NCBI GenBank assembly: GCA_030655775.1
Contig: JAUSPI010000190.1
Location: 1 to 32,143 of the forward strand
From: Syntrophales bacterium
GTDB lineage: Bacteria; Desulfobacterota; Syntrophia; Syntrophales; JADFWA01
DNA length: 32,143 nt
Reading direction: 5' to 3'
The translations under genes were made by a program, and so were the position numbers. Of the stretch, positions 1 through 7,918 are shown piece after piece; positions within the stretch are counted from its first letter, which is position 1; the number at the start of each line of letters is the position of its first letter. Under the pieces are notes generated by a model. That model was not told where the DNA came from, made no database searches, and saw nothing but the letters and a program-made list of their open reading frames with translations.

Positions 1-393
1 AATCATCTTTTAACTCGTAGATAGAACAAAGACAGGGGACTGATTGATAAACCTCAGTCCCCTGTCTACTTAATCTGAAAATCCGGCATCTTGTTCAATA
101 TAATCAGGATATTTTGGTCAGTTTATTGTGGGAATCAACACGGGGTTATAAATATGCTGCAAGAGAAGCAATCATAATTATGGAAGCAATCGTTTCAACG
201 TGGGAACCGTATCGTTCGCTCACTATAATCATAATGATATCCCGACGATAGAGATGGAAGAGGCGGAGAGTATCGCAAGCTGTTCGCCCTGAATTGCAGG
301 AAAGGCAAAGACGATAAAGGGAATTCCGAAGCAAGCAGGACTTCCAATTTTATGGCGATGTTCACGCTATGGCGCATAGAGAGTACCCAAGGA
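1..393. other. Intergenic stretch with hairpin, no supported gene
   Basis: I see no convincing gene here. Short open frames of 60-70 codons exist on the minus strand but have no ribosome binding site or recognisable motif. The stretch holds a strong inverted repeat near its left end and leads into the 3' end of the mlaD-like gene on the minus strand. It may belong to the 3' untranslated region of the mla operon or to a neighbouring locus outside the window. Confidence 0.5.
30..67. repeat. Perfect 14-bp inverted repeat (stem-loop)
   Basis: AGACAGGGGACTGA (30-43) is matched exactly by its reverse complement TCAGTCCCCTGTCT (54-67), with a 10-nt loop. On the minus strand the stem is followed by only a short, interrupted T stretch, so a terminator role for the mla operon is possible but weak. 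It could equally be one end of a dispersed palindromic repeat. The stem is visible directly; its function is inferred. Confidence 0.6.
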
Positions 394-405
394 TTAATCC
401 TTGGG
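386..405. repeat. 20-bp perfect palindrome over the mlaD stop codon
   Basis: CCCAAGGATTAATCCTTGGG is a perfect palindrome without a loop, and the TAA stop of the mlaD-like gene (394-396, minus strand) lies in its centre. No T-run follows on either strand, so it is not a standard intrinsic terminator. It could be a protein binding site or an RNA-end stabiliser. Confidence 0.6.
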
Positions 406-1803
406 AATGGGTGCACTGGTCAGAAGGTATTTGAGATCTTCATCTTCGAACCGTATCGAAACTCCGACGAAGGGTGACTCGTTCCCCTCGTCGCTAAGAA
501 AGTCATCCCACCCTGCCGAGAGATACAGGTGTTTGAAAAGTCTGTATTCGGCAAAGACCTTGAGGTGTGGATCCCTGTCGGTATCAAAATCGAATGCCTC
601 GAAAGTAAACATAAGATCATCATCAAAGGCAAAGTAATCTATTCCCACACCACCGGTGGATTCCAGAAGACCTCCCCGGAGAACGATATCTTTCCATCTC
701 TTGGCGATCTCTACATTGAAGAGGAGCCCATTTTTTTCCCACTCCTCCGTGCGGATAGTTACCCCGTCAGTTGTGGAATCCTTTACCGTTCTTCTCCCCC
801 TCGGATCAGCTACCAAGCCGAGAATGTAAAACTTATCCTCCTTGGGCTGGATCTTCAGCTCGAGGTAGCTTTTTGCATTACTGTTATCAAAGAGGTATTC
901 ACCACGGTAGCTTAAGAATGTCCTGAACTGTTCCGCCTTGGTTACGTATCTGTTGATGCCGGACAGGGTTTCATTAAGATTATCAACCGTTTCATCATCA
1001 TGTATCAGTTTACCGATTGTTCCCTTGCCTTCATTGATCTTATCGGAGATCTCCTGGAGAGAAGCGAGGGTTTTATTGAGCTTGTCGATAGTAGAATCGT
1101 CTTTAACAAGACGTCCAATCGTCCCTTCCCCCTTATTTATCCCCTCCGTTATTGCGCTGAGAGAGGCAAACGTTTTCTCCATCTGTATGGATGCCTCCCT
1201 AAGGCTTGTGATCATCTGAGAGAATTTTTCGTCGTTTTGTCTCACGACCTTGTTCAGGCTTTCAGTGAGATCTCTGGTGTTTCTAACGATACTTTTGAAA
1301 GACTCTTCACCTTCCTCTCCCCCCAGAACCCTGCTCAAGGAAGTGGTCACCACTTTTACGTCATCGGCTATTGAACCGAGTTGTGACAAAAGTCTGTCGA
1401 TATCGGCCGGACGCTGCACATGTGTGATCTCTCCCCCCTCCGCAAGGAAAGGTTCGCCTTTTGTTCCCGGAATAATTTCTATGTATTTCTCTCCCAGAAT
1501 ACCGTGAGTTTTAATAGAAGCCACCGCGTCTTCCTCCAGCTTGACCTCCGGAAGTATCCGCATGGTTACAAGGGCTTTCCCGTCTTTGAGTCTTATCGTT
1601 TCAACTCTTCCCACCTCTACACCGGCGATCTGTACCGAGGCATCCTTCTCCAGCCCTGCCGCGTTGTCAAATACAACATCTACAGGATATCCTTTTTTAA
1701 AACCGAAGCCGTACTCTCCCACCCTGAATGACATGTATCCCAGTATGATTAAGGCCACCAGGACGAACAGACCTACCTTTGCTTCTGAACTAATTGACAA
1801 CAT
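394..1803 (-). CDS. mlaD: MlaD-family MCE domain lipid-transport protein with beta-rich C-terminus
   Basis: Periplasmic substrate-binding component of an MCE (Mla-type) phospholipid transporter, anchored in the inner membrane. One N-terminal membrane helix (about residues 9-26) precedes the MCE domain (about 38-115; VDVVFDNAAGLEKDASVQIAG, then GEKYIEIIPG). A long helical region (about 130-290) contains a motif repeated with a 34-residue period: GTIGRLVKDDSTIDKLN near 227-243 and GTIGKLIHDDETVDNLN near 261-277. Residues about 292-469 alternate aromatic and charged residues in a pattern typical of beta strands. At 469 aa it is far longer than E. coli MlaD (about 180 aa); long versions are known in Desulfobacterota. 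GGAGG lies 6 nt before the ATG. It follows mlaF in the operon. The family call is secure; the nature of the C-terminus is inferred. Confidence 0.9.
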   Translation of the reverse strand: MLSISSEAKVGLFVLVALIILGYMSFRVGEYGFGFKKGYPVDVVFDNAAGLEKDASVQIAGVEVGRVETIRLKDGKALVTMRILPEVKLEEDAVASIKTHGILGEKYIEIIPGTKGEPFLAEGGEITHVQRPADIDRLLSQLGSIADDVKVVTTSLSRVLGGEEGEESFKSIVRNTRDLTESLNKVVRQNDEKFSQMITSLREASIQMEKTFASLSAITEGINKGEGTIGRLVKDDSTIDKLNKTLASLQEISDKINEGKGTIGKLIHDDETVDNLNETLSGINRYVTKAEQFRTFLSYRGEYLFDNSNAKSYLELKIQPKEDKFYILGLVADPRGRRTVKDSTTDGVTIRTEEWEKNGLLFNVEIAKRWKDIVLRGGLLESTGGVGIDYFAFDDDLMFTFEAFDFDTDRDPHLKVFAEYRLFKHLYLSAGWDDFLSDEGNESPFVGVSIRFEDEDLKYLLTSAPIPKD

Positions 1804-1877
1804 CTTACGCCTCCACGTTAGGAGTTAAGAGGTAAGAAGGTAGAATGAAACGTTGTTGTTCACTCGAACCCCTTAAT

Positions 1878-2633
1878 TTATATCACCTTGATCGGACCTT
1901 CGGTATTTCCTGAAAGAAATTGCTCCAGTACCGGATTTTTTGATTCTCTAATCTCTTCGGGTGTCCCGTATTCCACTATCTTGCCTTCATGTAACATTGC
2001 TATCTTGTGACCGATTTTGAAGATGGAAGAGACATCGTGGCTGATGACGATGCTTGTCAGGTTGAAATTTTTCTGGGTATCGATGATCAGGTTGTTTATC
2101 GCTTCGGTCATGATTGGATCAAGGCCCGTTGTGGGCTCATCAAAGAGAACCATCTGGGGGTGCATAGCGATCGCCCTTGCCAGCCCTACCCTTTTTTTCA
2201 TACCGCCGCTCAACTCGGAGGGCATCTTGTCCTCGATGCCGGTGAGTCCAACCGCCCTGAGCCTGTCGGCGACGACTTTTTTTATCTCATCATCCTTCAT
2301 CTTTGTCTGTTCTCTCAAAGGGAATGCCACATTCTCCCCCACATTCATCGAGTCGAAAAGAGCACTTTCCTGGAAGAGCATCCCGAACTTCTTTCTGATT
2401 TCGTTAAGATCCCTGTCATTGAGGGTGGTAATATCGGTGCCACCTATTAAGACTTGACCGCTGTCCGGTTTGAGGAGCCTTATGATATGCTTCAGGAGAA
2501 CGCTCTTCCCCCCTCCGCTCCTCCCGATGATCACTGTTGTCTTCCCCTCTTCGATAGCGAGATTAACCCCGTCCAGGACTTTTTGTTCTCTGAACGATTT
2601 ATGAAGATCAATAATTTCAATTATATTTGCCAT
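1878..2633 (-). CDS. mlaF: ABC transporter ATP-binding protein MlaF
   Basis: Cytoplasmic ATPase that powers MCE-type phospholipid transport together with the MlaE permease and MlaD. The 251 aa length is normal. Walker A is GRSGGGKS (about 37-44), the signature is LSGGMKKRVGLARAIAMHP, Walker B is MVLFDEPTTGLDP and the switch histidine is in VISHD. The SGGMKKR signature is typical of MlaF proteins. Its ATG lies one base after the TGA of the upstream permease gene (TGATATG), indicating translational coupling. The mlaD-like gene follows 74 bp downstream on the same strand. Confidence 0.96.
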   Translation of the reverse strand: MANIIEIIDLHKSFREQKVLDGVNLAIEEGKTTVIIGRSGGGKSVLLKHIIRLLKPDSGQVLIGGTDITTLNDRDLNEIRKKFGMLFQESALFDSMNVGENVAFPLREQTKMKDDEIKKVVADRLRAVGLTGIEDKMPSELSGGMKKRVGLARAIAMHPQMVLFDEPTTGLDPIMTEAINNLIIDTQKNFNLTSIVISHDVSSIFKIGHKIAMLHEGKIVEYGTPEEIRESKNPVLEQFLSGNTEGPIKVI

Positions 2634-2634
2634 A

Positions 2635-3414
2635 TCAGAACATAATAGCGGTGAGGAAATAATCGCTTACCAGTATGGTTATCGATGCCAATACCACCGC
2701 CTCTGTTGTCGCTTTCCCCACGCCTTCTGCACCCCCGCTGGTATTGAACCCCTTGTAACAGCCGACCAGAGACAGGATCAGGCCAAAGACCGCCGCCTTA
2801 ATCAATCCGTTATAAATATCATCGAGTCCCACGTACCTGGTAATATTTTTGACAAAGATACCTGAATTGATATTCAAAAGGACAACTCCCACAAAGTACC
2901 CGCCCAGTATTCCCACGAAATCTGACACTATGGTTAAAACAGGGACCATAATAACCCCTGCAATGACTCTCGGAACGATGAGATGTTTGACGGGATTTGT
3001 GGCCATGACGGAGAGGGCATCGATCTGTTCAGTCACCCGCATGGTTCCCAGCTCCGCAGCCATGGCGGAACCAGCCCGGGCTGTTACCATAAGGGACGTG
3101 AGGACTGGTCCGAGTTCTCTGGTCATACCCAGGGCTACCGTGGAACCGACCAGGCTCTCCGCACTGAACATTCTGAAACCATGATATCCCTGGAGAGCCA
3201 GAACCATGCCGGTAAATGTGCCGGTCAGGACAACGACAAAGATTGATTTAACACCGACAAATTCCATCTGCTTGAAGATGTTCCGGAGCTTTAAAGGGGG
3301 CCTGATCATCCAGCTTAAGACAGAAATGAAAAGGAGTAGGAGCTTCCCCATCTCCTCGACATTTTGCAGGACTGCCCTTCCCAGATTATCGATGGCGGTA
3401 GAAACTTTATTCAT
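2635..3414 (-). CDS. mlaE: MlaE-family ABC transporter permease
   Basis: Inner-membrane permease of the MCE/Mla phospholipid transporter. The 259 aa protein has several hydrophobic helices and typical family segments (FTGMVLALQGYHGFRMFSAE; VTARAGSAMAAELGTMRVTEQIDAL; GLIKAAVFGLILSLVGCYKGF). The conserved AELGTMRVTEQIDAL loop is diagnostic. It is the first gene of a tightly packed mlaE-mlaF-mlaD set. The start chosen is the first ATG; no strong Shine-Dalgarno is visible before it. The ~130 bp upstream is low-complexity (GGTTAAGGGTTAAGGG) and shows no clear promoter. Confidence 0.95.
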   Translation of the reverse strand: MNKVSTAIDNLGRAVLQNVEEMGKLLLLFISVLSWMIRPPLKLRNIFKQMEFVGVKSIFVVVLTGTFTGMVLALQGYHGFRMFSAESLVGSTVALGMTRELGPVLTSLMVTARAGSAMAAELGTMRVTEQIDALSVMATNPVKHLIVPRVIAGVIMVPVLTIVSDFVGILGGYFVGVVLLNINSGIFVKNITRYVGLDDIYNGLIKAAVFGLILSLVGCYKGFNTSGGAEGVGKATTEAVVLASITILVSDYFLTAIMF

Positions 3415-3544
3415 CTATCACAGGTTAAGGGTTAAGGGTTTATATTAAATGCTGTTCTGTTGGTTCGATTAGTTAACCAATGAAACGAATAAAACCAATT
3501 GAACTAATAAAACTGTTCTCATCTTGATTCTTTGTGCCGTACAC

Positions 3545-4612
3545 TTATAATGGTCCCCTCTTCTTTGCATGGGCTTCCAGCGATAATTGAATGACCCGGT
3601 CGATCAAGCCCGATTGGTCTATTCCGGAAGCGGCTGCCTGGTGAAAGAGTACAGTCGAAGGAGTCATACCGGGAAGAGTATTGGGCTCGAGGACCGCCAC
3701 CCGTCCATTCTTTCTCACAAACATGTCAATCCTTGAATATACTTTCAACCCAAGGGCACGATATGTATCCACAGCTACTTTCTGTATCTCTTTCAATTTT
3801 TCTTCCGGAAGTCTGGCGGGGGTCTTATTTTCACCCTGGCCATAGAGAAATTTGTCTTCGAGGGAAAGGATATCTTTCGTAGGAATGGTTTCTGAAGGTG
3901 TCAGGGGGAGAGGATCATCATTTCCTATAACCCCGCATGTAACTTCAGTCCCGTCGATAAATTCTTCAACCAGTACCGTGTTGTCCCATTCGAAGGCAGA
4001 GATAAGGGCGTCAGGAATTCCTTCTGTTGACATCACCTTCTTGACAGAGGTGCTGCATCCTTCCCTTGTGGGTTTAACCACACAGGGGAACCCTATCTCT
4101 TCATCAATTCTTTTAAGAAACACCTCTCTGTCCTCGTTATCCCACCTTCTTCTGGTCACCGGCACGGTTTTCGGTACATCTATCCCGTTCATTGCGAGTA
4201 CGTTTCTGGAAGTATATTTGTCTATACCCAGGGCGGAACCGAGTACGCCGCAGCCGGTGTAAGGAATTTTCAAAAGTTCCAGCAGGCCTTGCAAACATCC
4301 GTCCTCTCCATATTTCCCATGAAGACCCACATATACGAAGTCTACACGCTCTTTCAGCTCTTCATAAGGAATAGGAATGGCCTCCTCCTCCAGATCTACT
4401 TCAATATCACTGGTGCTATTTCGCATCAGCAACTTAACGGGTATCTCCCAGAAGCCACCCTGGCTGTCCATAAAAACAGGCATTGGATCGTACTTTTCAC
4501 GACTGATCTTGCTGAAGATATTCCTACCACTTTCCAGGGAAACCTCCTTTTCCGAGGACATTCCCCCCATAATGATTCCGACTCTCAATTTATTAGCGTC
4601 TTTGACGTCCAT
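3545..4612 (-). CDS. D-alanine-D-alanine ligase paralogue with altered active site (possible D-Ala-D-lactate type)
   Basis: ATP-grasp ligase of the Ddl family, joining D-alanine to a second D-amino or D-hydroxy acid for the peptidoglycan stem. The 355 aa length is normal. N-terminal GGMSSEKEVSL carries Glu21 (E. coli DdlB Glu15), HGKYGEDGCLQGLLEL is family-typical, Lys180 binds ATP (VVKPTREG) and EPNTLPGMTPS binds metal. Aligned by eye to DdlB, Ser150 becomes Cys186 (KPTREGCSTSV) and the omega-loop Tyr216 becomes Phe255 (LEDKFLYG). A Phe at this position is known from Leuconostoc-type depsipeptide ligases and from the DdlB Y216F mutant, which gains D-Ala-D-Lac activity. It is the second of two tandem ddl genes after an alanine racemase. 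Family is certain, changed substrate is inferred, and reduced activity is an alternative. Confidence 0.93.
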   Translation of the reverse strand: MDVKDANKLRVGIIMGGMSSEKEVSLESGRNIFSKISREKYDPMPVFMDSQGGFWEIPVKLLMRNSTSDIEVDLEEEAIPIPYEELKERVDFVYVGLHGKYGEDGCLQGLLELLKIPYTGCGVLGSALGIDKYTSRNVLAMNGIDVPKTVPVTRRRWDNEDREVFLKRIDEEIGFPCVVKPTREGCSTSVKKVMSTEGIPDALISAFEWDNTVLVEEFIDGTEVTCGVIGNDDPLPLTPSETIPTKDILSLEDKFLYGQGENKTPARLPEEKLKEIQKVAVDTYRALGLKVYSRIDMFVRKNGRVAVLEPNTLPGMTPSTVLFHQAAASGIDQSGLIDRVIQLSLEAHAKKRGPL

Positions 4613-4679
4613 TTTCTTTCCAATGCGTTAGTTGTGCACGACTATAATGTTATTTGGTTGTTTTGTAAAGTATGAACTT

Positions 4680-5741
4680 TTATCCCTGCAATGCCCCTTT
4701 CTTTTCTTTATGAATTTTGAGAGAAATTTCAATAAGCCTTGATATTATCATGGAGGGGAGCATACCGGCGCAGGCTGCCTGTTCGAAAAAAAACGAAGAA
4801 GGTGCCATGCCGGACGATGAATTAGGGTCTGTGATAAGCACCCGACCGTCTTTTAAAACGAATCCGTCAATCCTGCCATAGGACTTGAATCCTAATGCCT
4901 TGAAGGCTTGTACGGCTTCCTCTTTGATCTGTTCCGCAACGTCGGCTGGAATATTTTTCGGAGGGGTGAACTTTCTGCATCTCCCAGGCATATACTTGTC
5001 ATCGTATGTGTAGAACTCGCTTTGGGGATAAATCTCCGTCAGCGCCAAAGGAAGAGGCTTGTCATTCTCTTCCAGGATGATGCACGAAAATTCTATACCA
5101 TCCAGATACTCCTCTACAAGAACAACGTTATCCCATTTGAGAGCTTCAGTAATTCCCCTCTCAAGGGAACTCGAATTATTTACTATTGTTACCCCTATAC
5201 TCGATCCTTCCCTTGTTGGTTTTGTGATGAAGGGAAGTCCAAATCTGTTTATCAATTTTTTTTCAACACTTTCTTTGTTTTCTTTCCACTCTTTCTCTTG
5301 GATTATCATGCTTTCGGGCACACCGATACCGTAAAACTTGAGAATTTTCTGTTGGATATGCTTATCCATTCCGAGAGCCGATGCCAATACTCCCGGTCCT
5401 GTGTAGGGGATACGCAGCAGTTCAAGAAGACCCTGGATGCACCCATCGTCTCCGTATTTTCCATGCAGGGAAATGAAAGCAAAATCGATTTCATCTTTAA
5501 GTCCCTCATAGGATATCCTTCTTGCCTTTGTGTCAAGCTGTTCCGAGATATCAGTGGTTGTGTTTTGAGATACAAGCTGCCAGGGGAGTATCCATAATCT
5601 TGCGGCATCATCCATGAATATTGGTATTCCCTCATACTTTTCCCTGTCAATGTTGTCATAGACATTCCTGCCGCTGTTTAAGGAAACCTCTTTTTCCGAG
5701 GACATACCGCCAAAGATGATACCGACTCTTAAATTTCCCAT
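4680..5741 (-). CDS. ddl: D-alanine-D-alanine ligase (canonical active site)
   Basis: Cytoplasmic ATP-grasp enzyme making D-Ala-D-Ala for peptidoglycan. From the ATG the protein is 353 aa; a TTG one codon earlier is possible but the ATG fits better after AAAGG. The Glu-Ser-Tyr triad of E. coli DdlB is intact: Glu16 (GGMSSEKEVSLNSG), Ser180 (TKPTREGSSIGV) and Tyr250 in the omega loop (YDDKYMPG). The ATP lysine is Lys174. The C-terminal metal site reads ITDPNSSSGMAPSS, with Asp where Glu is usual. It lies between the alanine racemase and a second, divergent ddl on the same strand, so it probably supplies the normal housekeeping dipeptide. Confidence 0.95.
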   Translation of the reverse strand: MGNLRVGIIFGGMSSEKEVSLNSGRNVYDNIDREKYEGIPIFMDDAARLWILPWQLVSQNTTTDISEQLDTKARRISYEGLKDEIDFAFISLHGKYGDDGCIQGLLELLRIPYTGPGVLASALGMDKHIQQKILKFYGIGVPESMIIQEKEWKENKESVEKKLINRFGLPFITKPTREGSSIGVTIVNNSSSLERGITEALKWDNVVLVEEYLDGIEFSCIILEENDKPLPLALTEIYPQSEFYTYDDKYMPGRCRKFTPPKNIPADVAEQIKEEAVQAFKALGFKSYGRIDGFVLKDGRVLITDPNSSSGMAPSSFFFEQAACAGMLPSMIISRLIEISLKIHKEKKGALQG

Positions 5742-5802
5742 CAAAAATAGCCTTTCTTTGAGTTTAGCTTAAACCCCGAAAACGTACTGCCCTTGAAACG
5801 AG

Positions 5803-7740
5803 TTATAAATCCCAGATAAATGTTACCCCGCTGTTCGGGAATATCCATTCATCGTCGCTGATCTTCAACTTTATCGATTTACCCTCCTCTTTGACCACCT
5901 CAGGATAGGGATGTTTTCCGGCAAAGAAACTTATCTCTTTTACATTCTTCAATTTTGCGCCGTCGTAGTTAAAAGAGATTTCAAGTCCTCTTGTGGGGTA
6001 AACGAGATATACAGAAAAAAGATTATTAGCCTTGAACTGCTTGGTTATAATTTCAATCTCCATCTTAACCGGTTTGTTCAAATTCTTTTTTAGCGTGTTC
6101 CCCCCGCACCAGACCTCGTATCCTCTGTCTGTTTCTTCCTTTCTGATAATAGTGACATCCTCGCTGTTGACACGAACACGATTTACATTGAAGTCACTTT
6201 CCTTGAACAGGCCTTCCCCCCGATTGAGAAGCCATCTGTACTCACATCTTTCATCCTCGAAAAGGGCGGAGAGTTGTTTGTTATTTAAAGCACACCCGAT
6301 GATGAATGTGTTATTTCTAAGGGTTTTGGTATATTCTATATGGGTTGTTACCGTGAAATAGTCTTTCGTAAGATCGTCATCGGTCACATTTATATCGTAT
6401 TTAAAATCTGTCCTTAATTCGAGCTGCCGGTCCTTTTTCCCGAAGAGCGTTTCAAACATCTCATAGTAGATTGCGTTGCCCAATTCCGTATCCCGTGCTC
6501 TCGTCTGGAAGCAGTTTCGGATTATATTGTCTATCCGTGATATGGATTTTTCCTCATCGGGGATGTATATTCGCCTCAATCGTGGTTCTACGGTATCGGT
6601 TTTCCCCTTATGTACAAATACCCGGGGAGCCCTCTTGCCCAGCGCGCATAATATTTCATAGCTTATTGTCTTTGCTTTTTTGGCAATCTCATTGGCGGAG
6701 ATGTATTCGCTTTCCTGTTTTCCCATCAAGACGATCTCGTCTCCTACCTGGCAATCCGGTATATCCGTTACATCTATGGTGCACATATCCATGGAGACAC
6801 GCCCCACAACAGGGACTCTTGTCCCCCGTATCAGGGCATCTCCCTGATTTGAGAGTATCCAACCGTAACCGTCTCCGTATCCGACGGGAATGGTTGCTAT
6901 CCTGGTCGGTTTTTCCGTAACGTAAGTTCTCCCATAACCAATGCTATAACCCTTGGGAAAATCTTTTAGAAGAACCACGCTTGTCTTGAAGCTCATGACC
7001 GAAGCGAGGTCTGCTTTTGATTCTGTGTCCGGGGATGGGTAAATACCATAAGACATAAGACCGGGCCGCACCATATCAAGACTGAATTGTGGAAAGTTAA
7101 GGAGTCCACCGCTGTTGGACATATGTTTTTGGGGAATATGTATATTGTTTTCCTCCAGCATTTCGATAAGTTCCTTGAACAGTTTCCACTGCGCCTGGTT
7201 ATAGTCTTCATCCTCAACTTCACTTGATGAGAAGTGCGAAAATATGCCCTCTATTGTGATGTTGGGAAAGTCAAGGATTTCACTAATGATATTGAAGGCC
7301 TCTTGATGAGTAGTTCCACCCCTTCCCATACCTGTATCCACTTCTATATGAATTGGGGCTTTGACGGCCGCTTTTGCATAACTTTTTTGTAACTCCCGGG
7401 CAAAACCGAGATCGGAAATCGATGGAGTCAAATTGTATTTGATTATCTCATTTATTTCGGAAACGGTGGCCGGACTCATTATGAGTATCGGTGCGTTTAT
7501 CCCGCTTACCCGCAGTTGTACTCCTTCATCTGCATTGGCAACTCCGAGAAAGGAGGCGCCGTTTTTCAGAGCAACGTTGGAAATTTCAATTGCTCCGTGA
7601 CCATAGGCGTCTGCCTTGACTACCTGTAAAACCTTGACATCGGGGCCAACAATCTTCTTTATTTCGCCCAGGTTGTGGCTGAAGTTTTCGAGGTCAACCT
7701 CCACCCAGCTTCTGTATTTCAGGTTTTCTCTTAATGACAT
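5803..7740 (-). CDS. alr: Alanine racemase with uncharacterised C-terminal extension
   Basis: PLP-dependent racemase interconverting L- and D-alanine. Residues 1-375 are a complete fold-type III racemase: PLP lysine Lys42 in VVKADAYGHG, HIEVDTGMGRGG, the catalytic tyrosine near Tyr269 (SIGYGRTY), VGYGDGYGW, and the second-domain motif GRVSMDMCTIDVTD. Usual family length is 360-390 aa, but this protein is 645 aa. The extra region (about 390-645) begins with a predicted helical part (396-432) and continues as a beta-rich part ending ISDDEWIFPNSGVTFIWDL; I do not recognise it. GGGAG precedes the ATG. The two ddl genes follow at once, which supports a role in D-alanine supply. I see no in-frame stop or frameshift at the junction, so this looks like a real fusion. 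Confidence 0.93.
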   Translation of the reverse strand: MSLRENLKYRSWVEVDLENFSHNLGEIKKIVGPDVKVLQVVKADAYGHGAIEISNVALKNGASFLGVANADEGVQLRVSGINAPILIMSPATVSEINEIIKYNLTPSISDLGFARELQKSYAKAAVKAPIHIEVDTGMGRGGTTHQEAFNIISEILDFPNITIEGIFSHFSSSEVEDEDYNQAQWKLFKELIEMLEENNIHIPQKHMSNSGGLLNFPQFSLDMVRPGLMSYGIYPSPDTESKADLASVMSFKTSVVLLKDFPKGYSIGYGRTYVTEKPTRIATIPVGYGDGYGWILSNQGDALIRGTRVPVVGRVSMDMCTIDVTDIPDCQVGDEIVLMGKQESEYISANEIAKKAKTISYEILCALGKRAPRVFVHKGKTDTVEPRLRRIYIPDEEKSISRIDNIIRNCFQTRARDTELGNAIYYEMFETLFGKKDRQLELRTDFKYDINVTDDDLTKDYFTVTTHIEYTKTLRNNTFIIGCALNNKQLSALFEDERCEYRWLLNRGEGLFKESDFNVNRVRVNSEDVTIIRKEETDRGYEVWCGGNTLKKNLNKPVKMEIEIITKQFKANNLFSVYLVYPTRGLEISFNYDGAKLKNVKEISFFAGKHPYPEVVKEEGKSIKLKISDDEWIFPNSGVTFIWDL

Positions 7741-7765
7741 TTTGAATATACTCCCTCAAGGGCGG

Positions 7766-7917
7766 CAAAGCCGCAACAACAAAAGTGCCTAAAGTTTGAA
7801 GTGCTTAAAGTGAGCTAAAGTTAATGTACACGCCTTCGGCGCGGTCAAATTTGAAACAGGCTGCGCTGAAAGCGCATTTTTAACTTTAGGCACTTTAGCT
7901 CACTTCACACTTTAAAC
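7766..7917. repeat. Interspersed palindromic repeat B, copy 1
   Basis: About 150 bp between the cyclase and alr genes. The same sequence occurs inverted at about 31995-32143, differing at few positions. The outer parts are inverted repeats of one another (AAAGTTTGAAGTG...AAAGTGAGCTAAAGTT against AACTTTAGGCACTTTAGCTC...). The centre has two small GC hairpins, CGCCTTCGGCG and GCGCTGAAAGCGC. No coding potential is seen. It looks like a non-autonomous palindromic element. Confidence 0.8.
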
Positions 7918-7918
7918 T

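Noticed and set aside
146-334. Small 62-aa minus-strand frame
   Set aside because: No ribosome binding site, no motif, and odd composition; likely chance.
394-1828. Several plus-strand frames of 80-130 codons opposite mlaD
   Set aside because: They mirror the real minus-strand gene, which has full domain support and a good ribosome binding site.
4680-5741. Second ddl as an assembly duplication of the first
   Set aside because: The two proteins differ at most positions, including active-site residues, so they are true paralogues.
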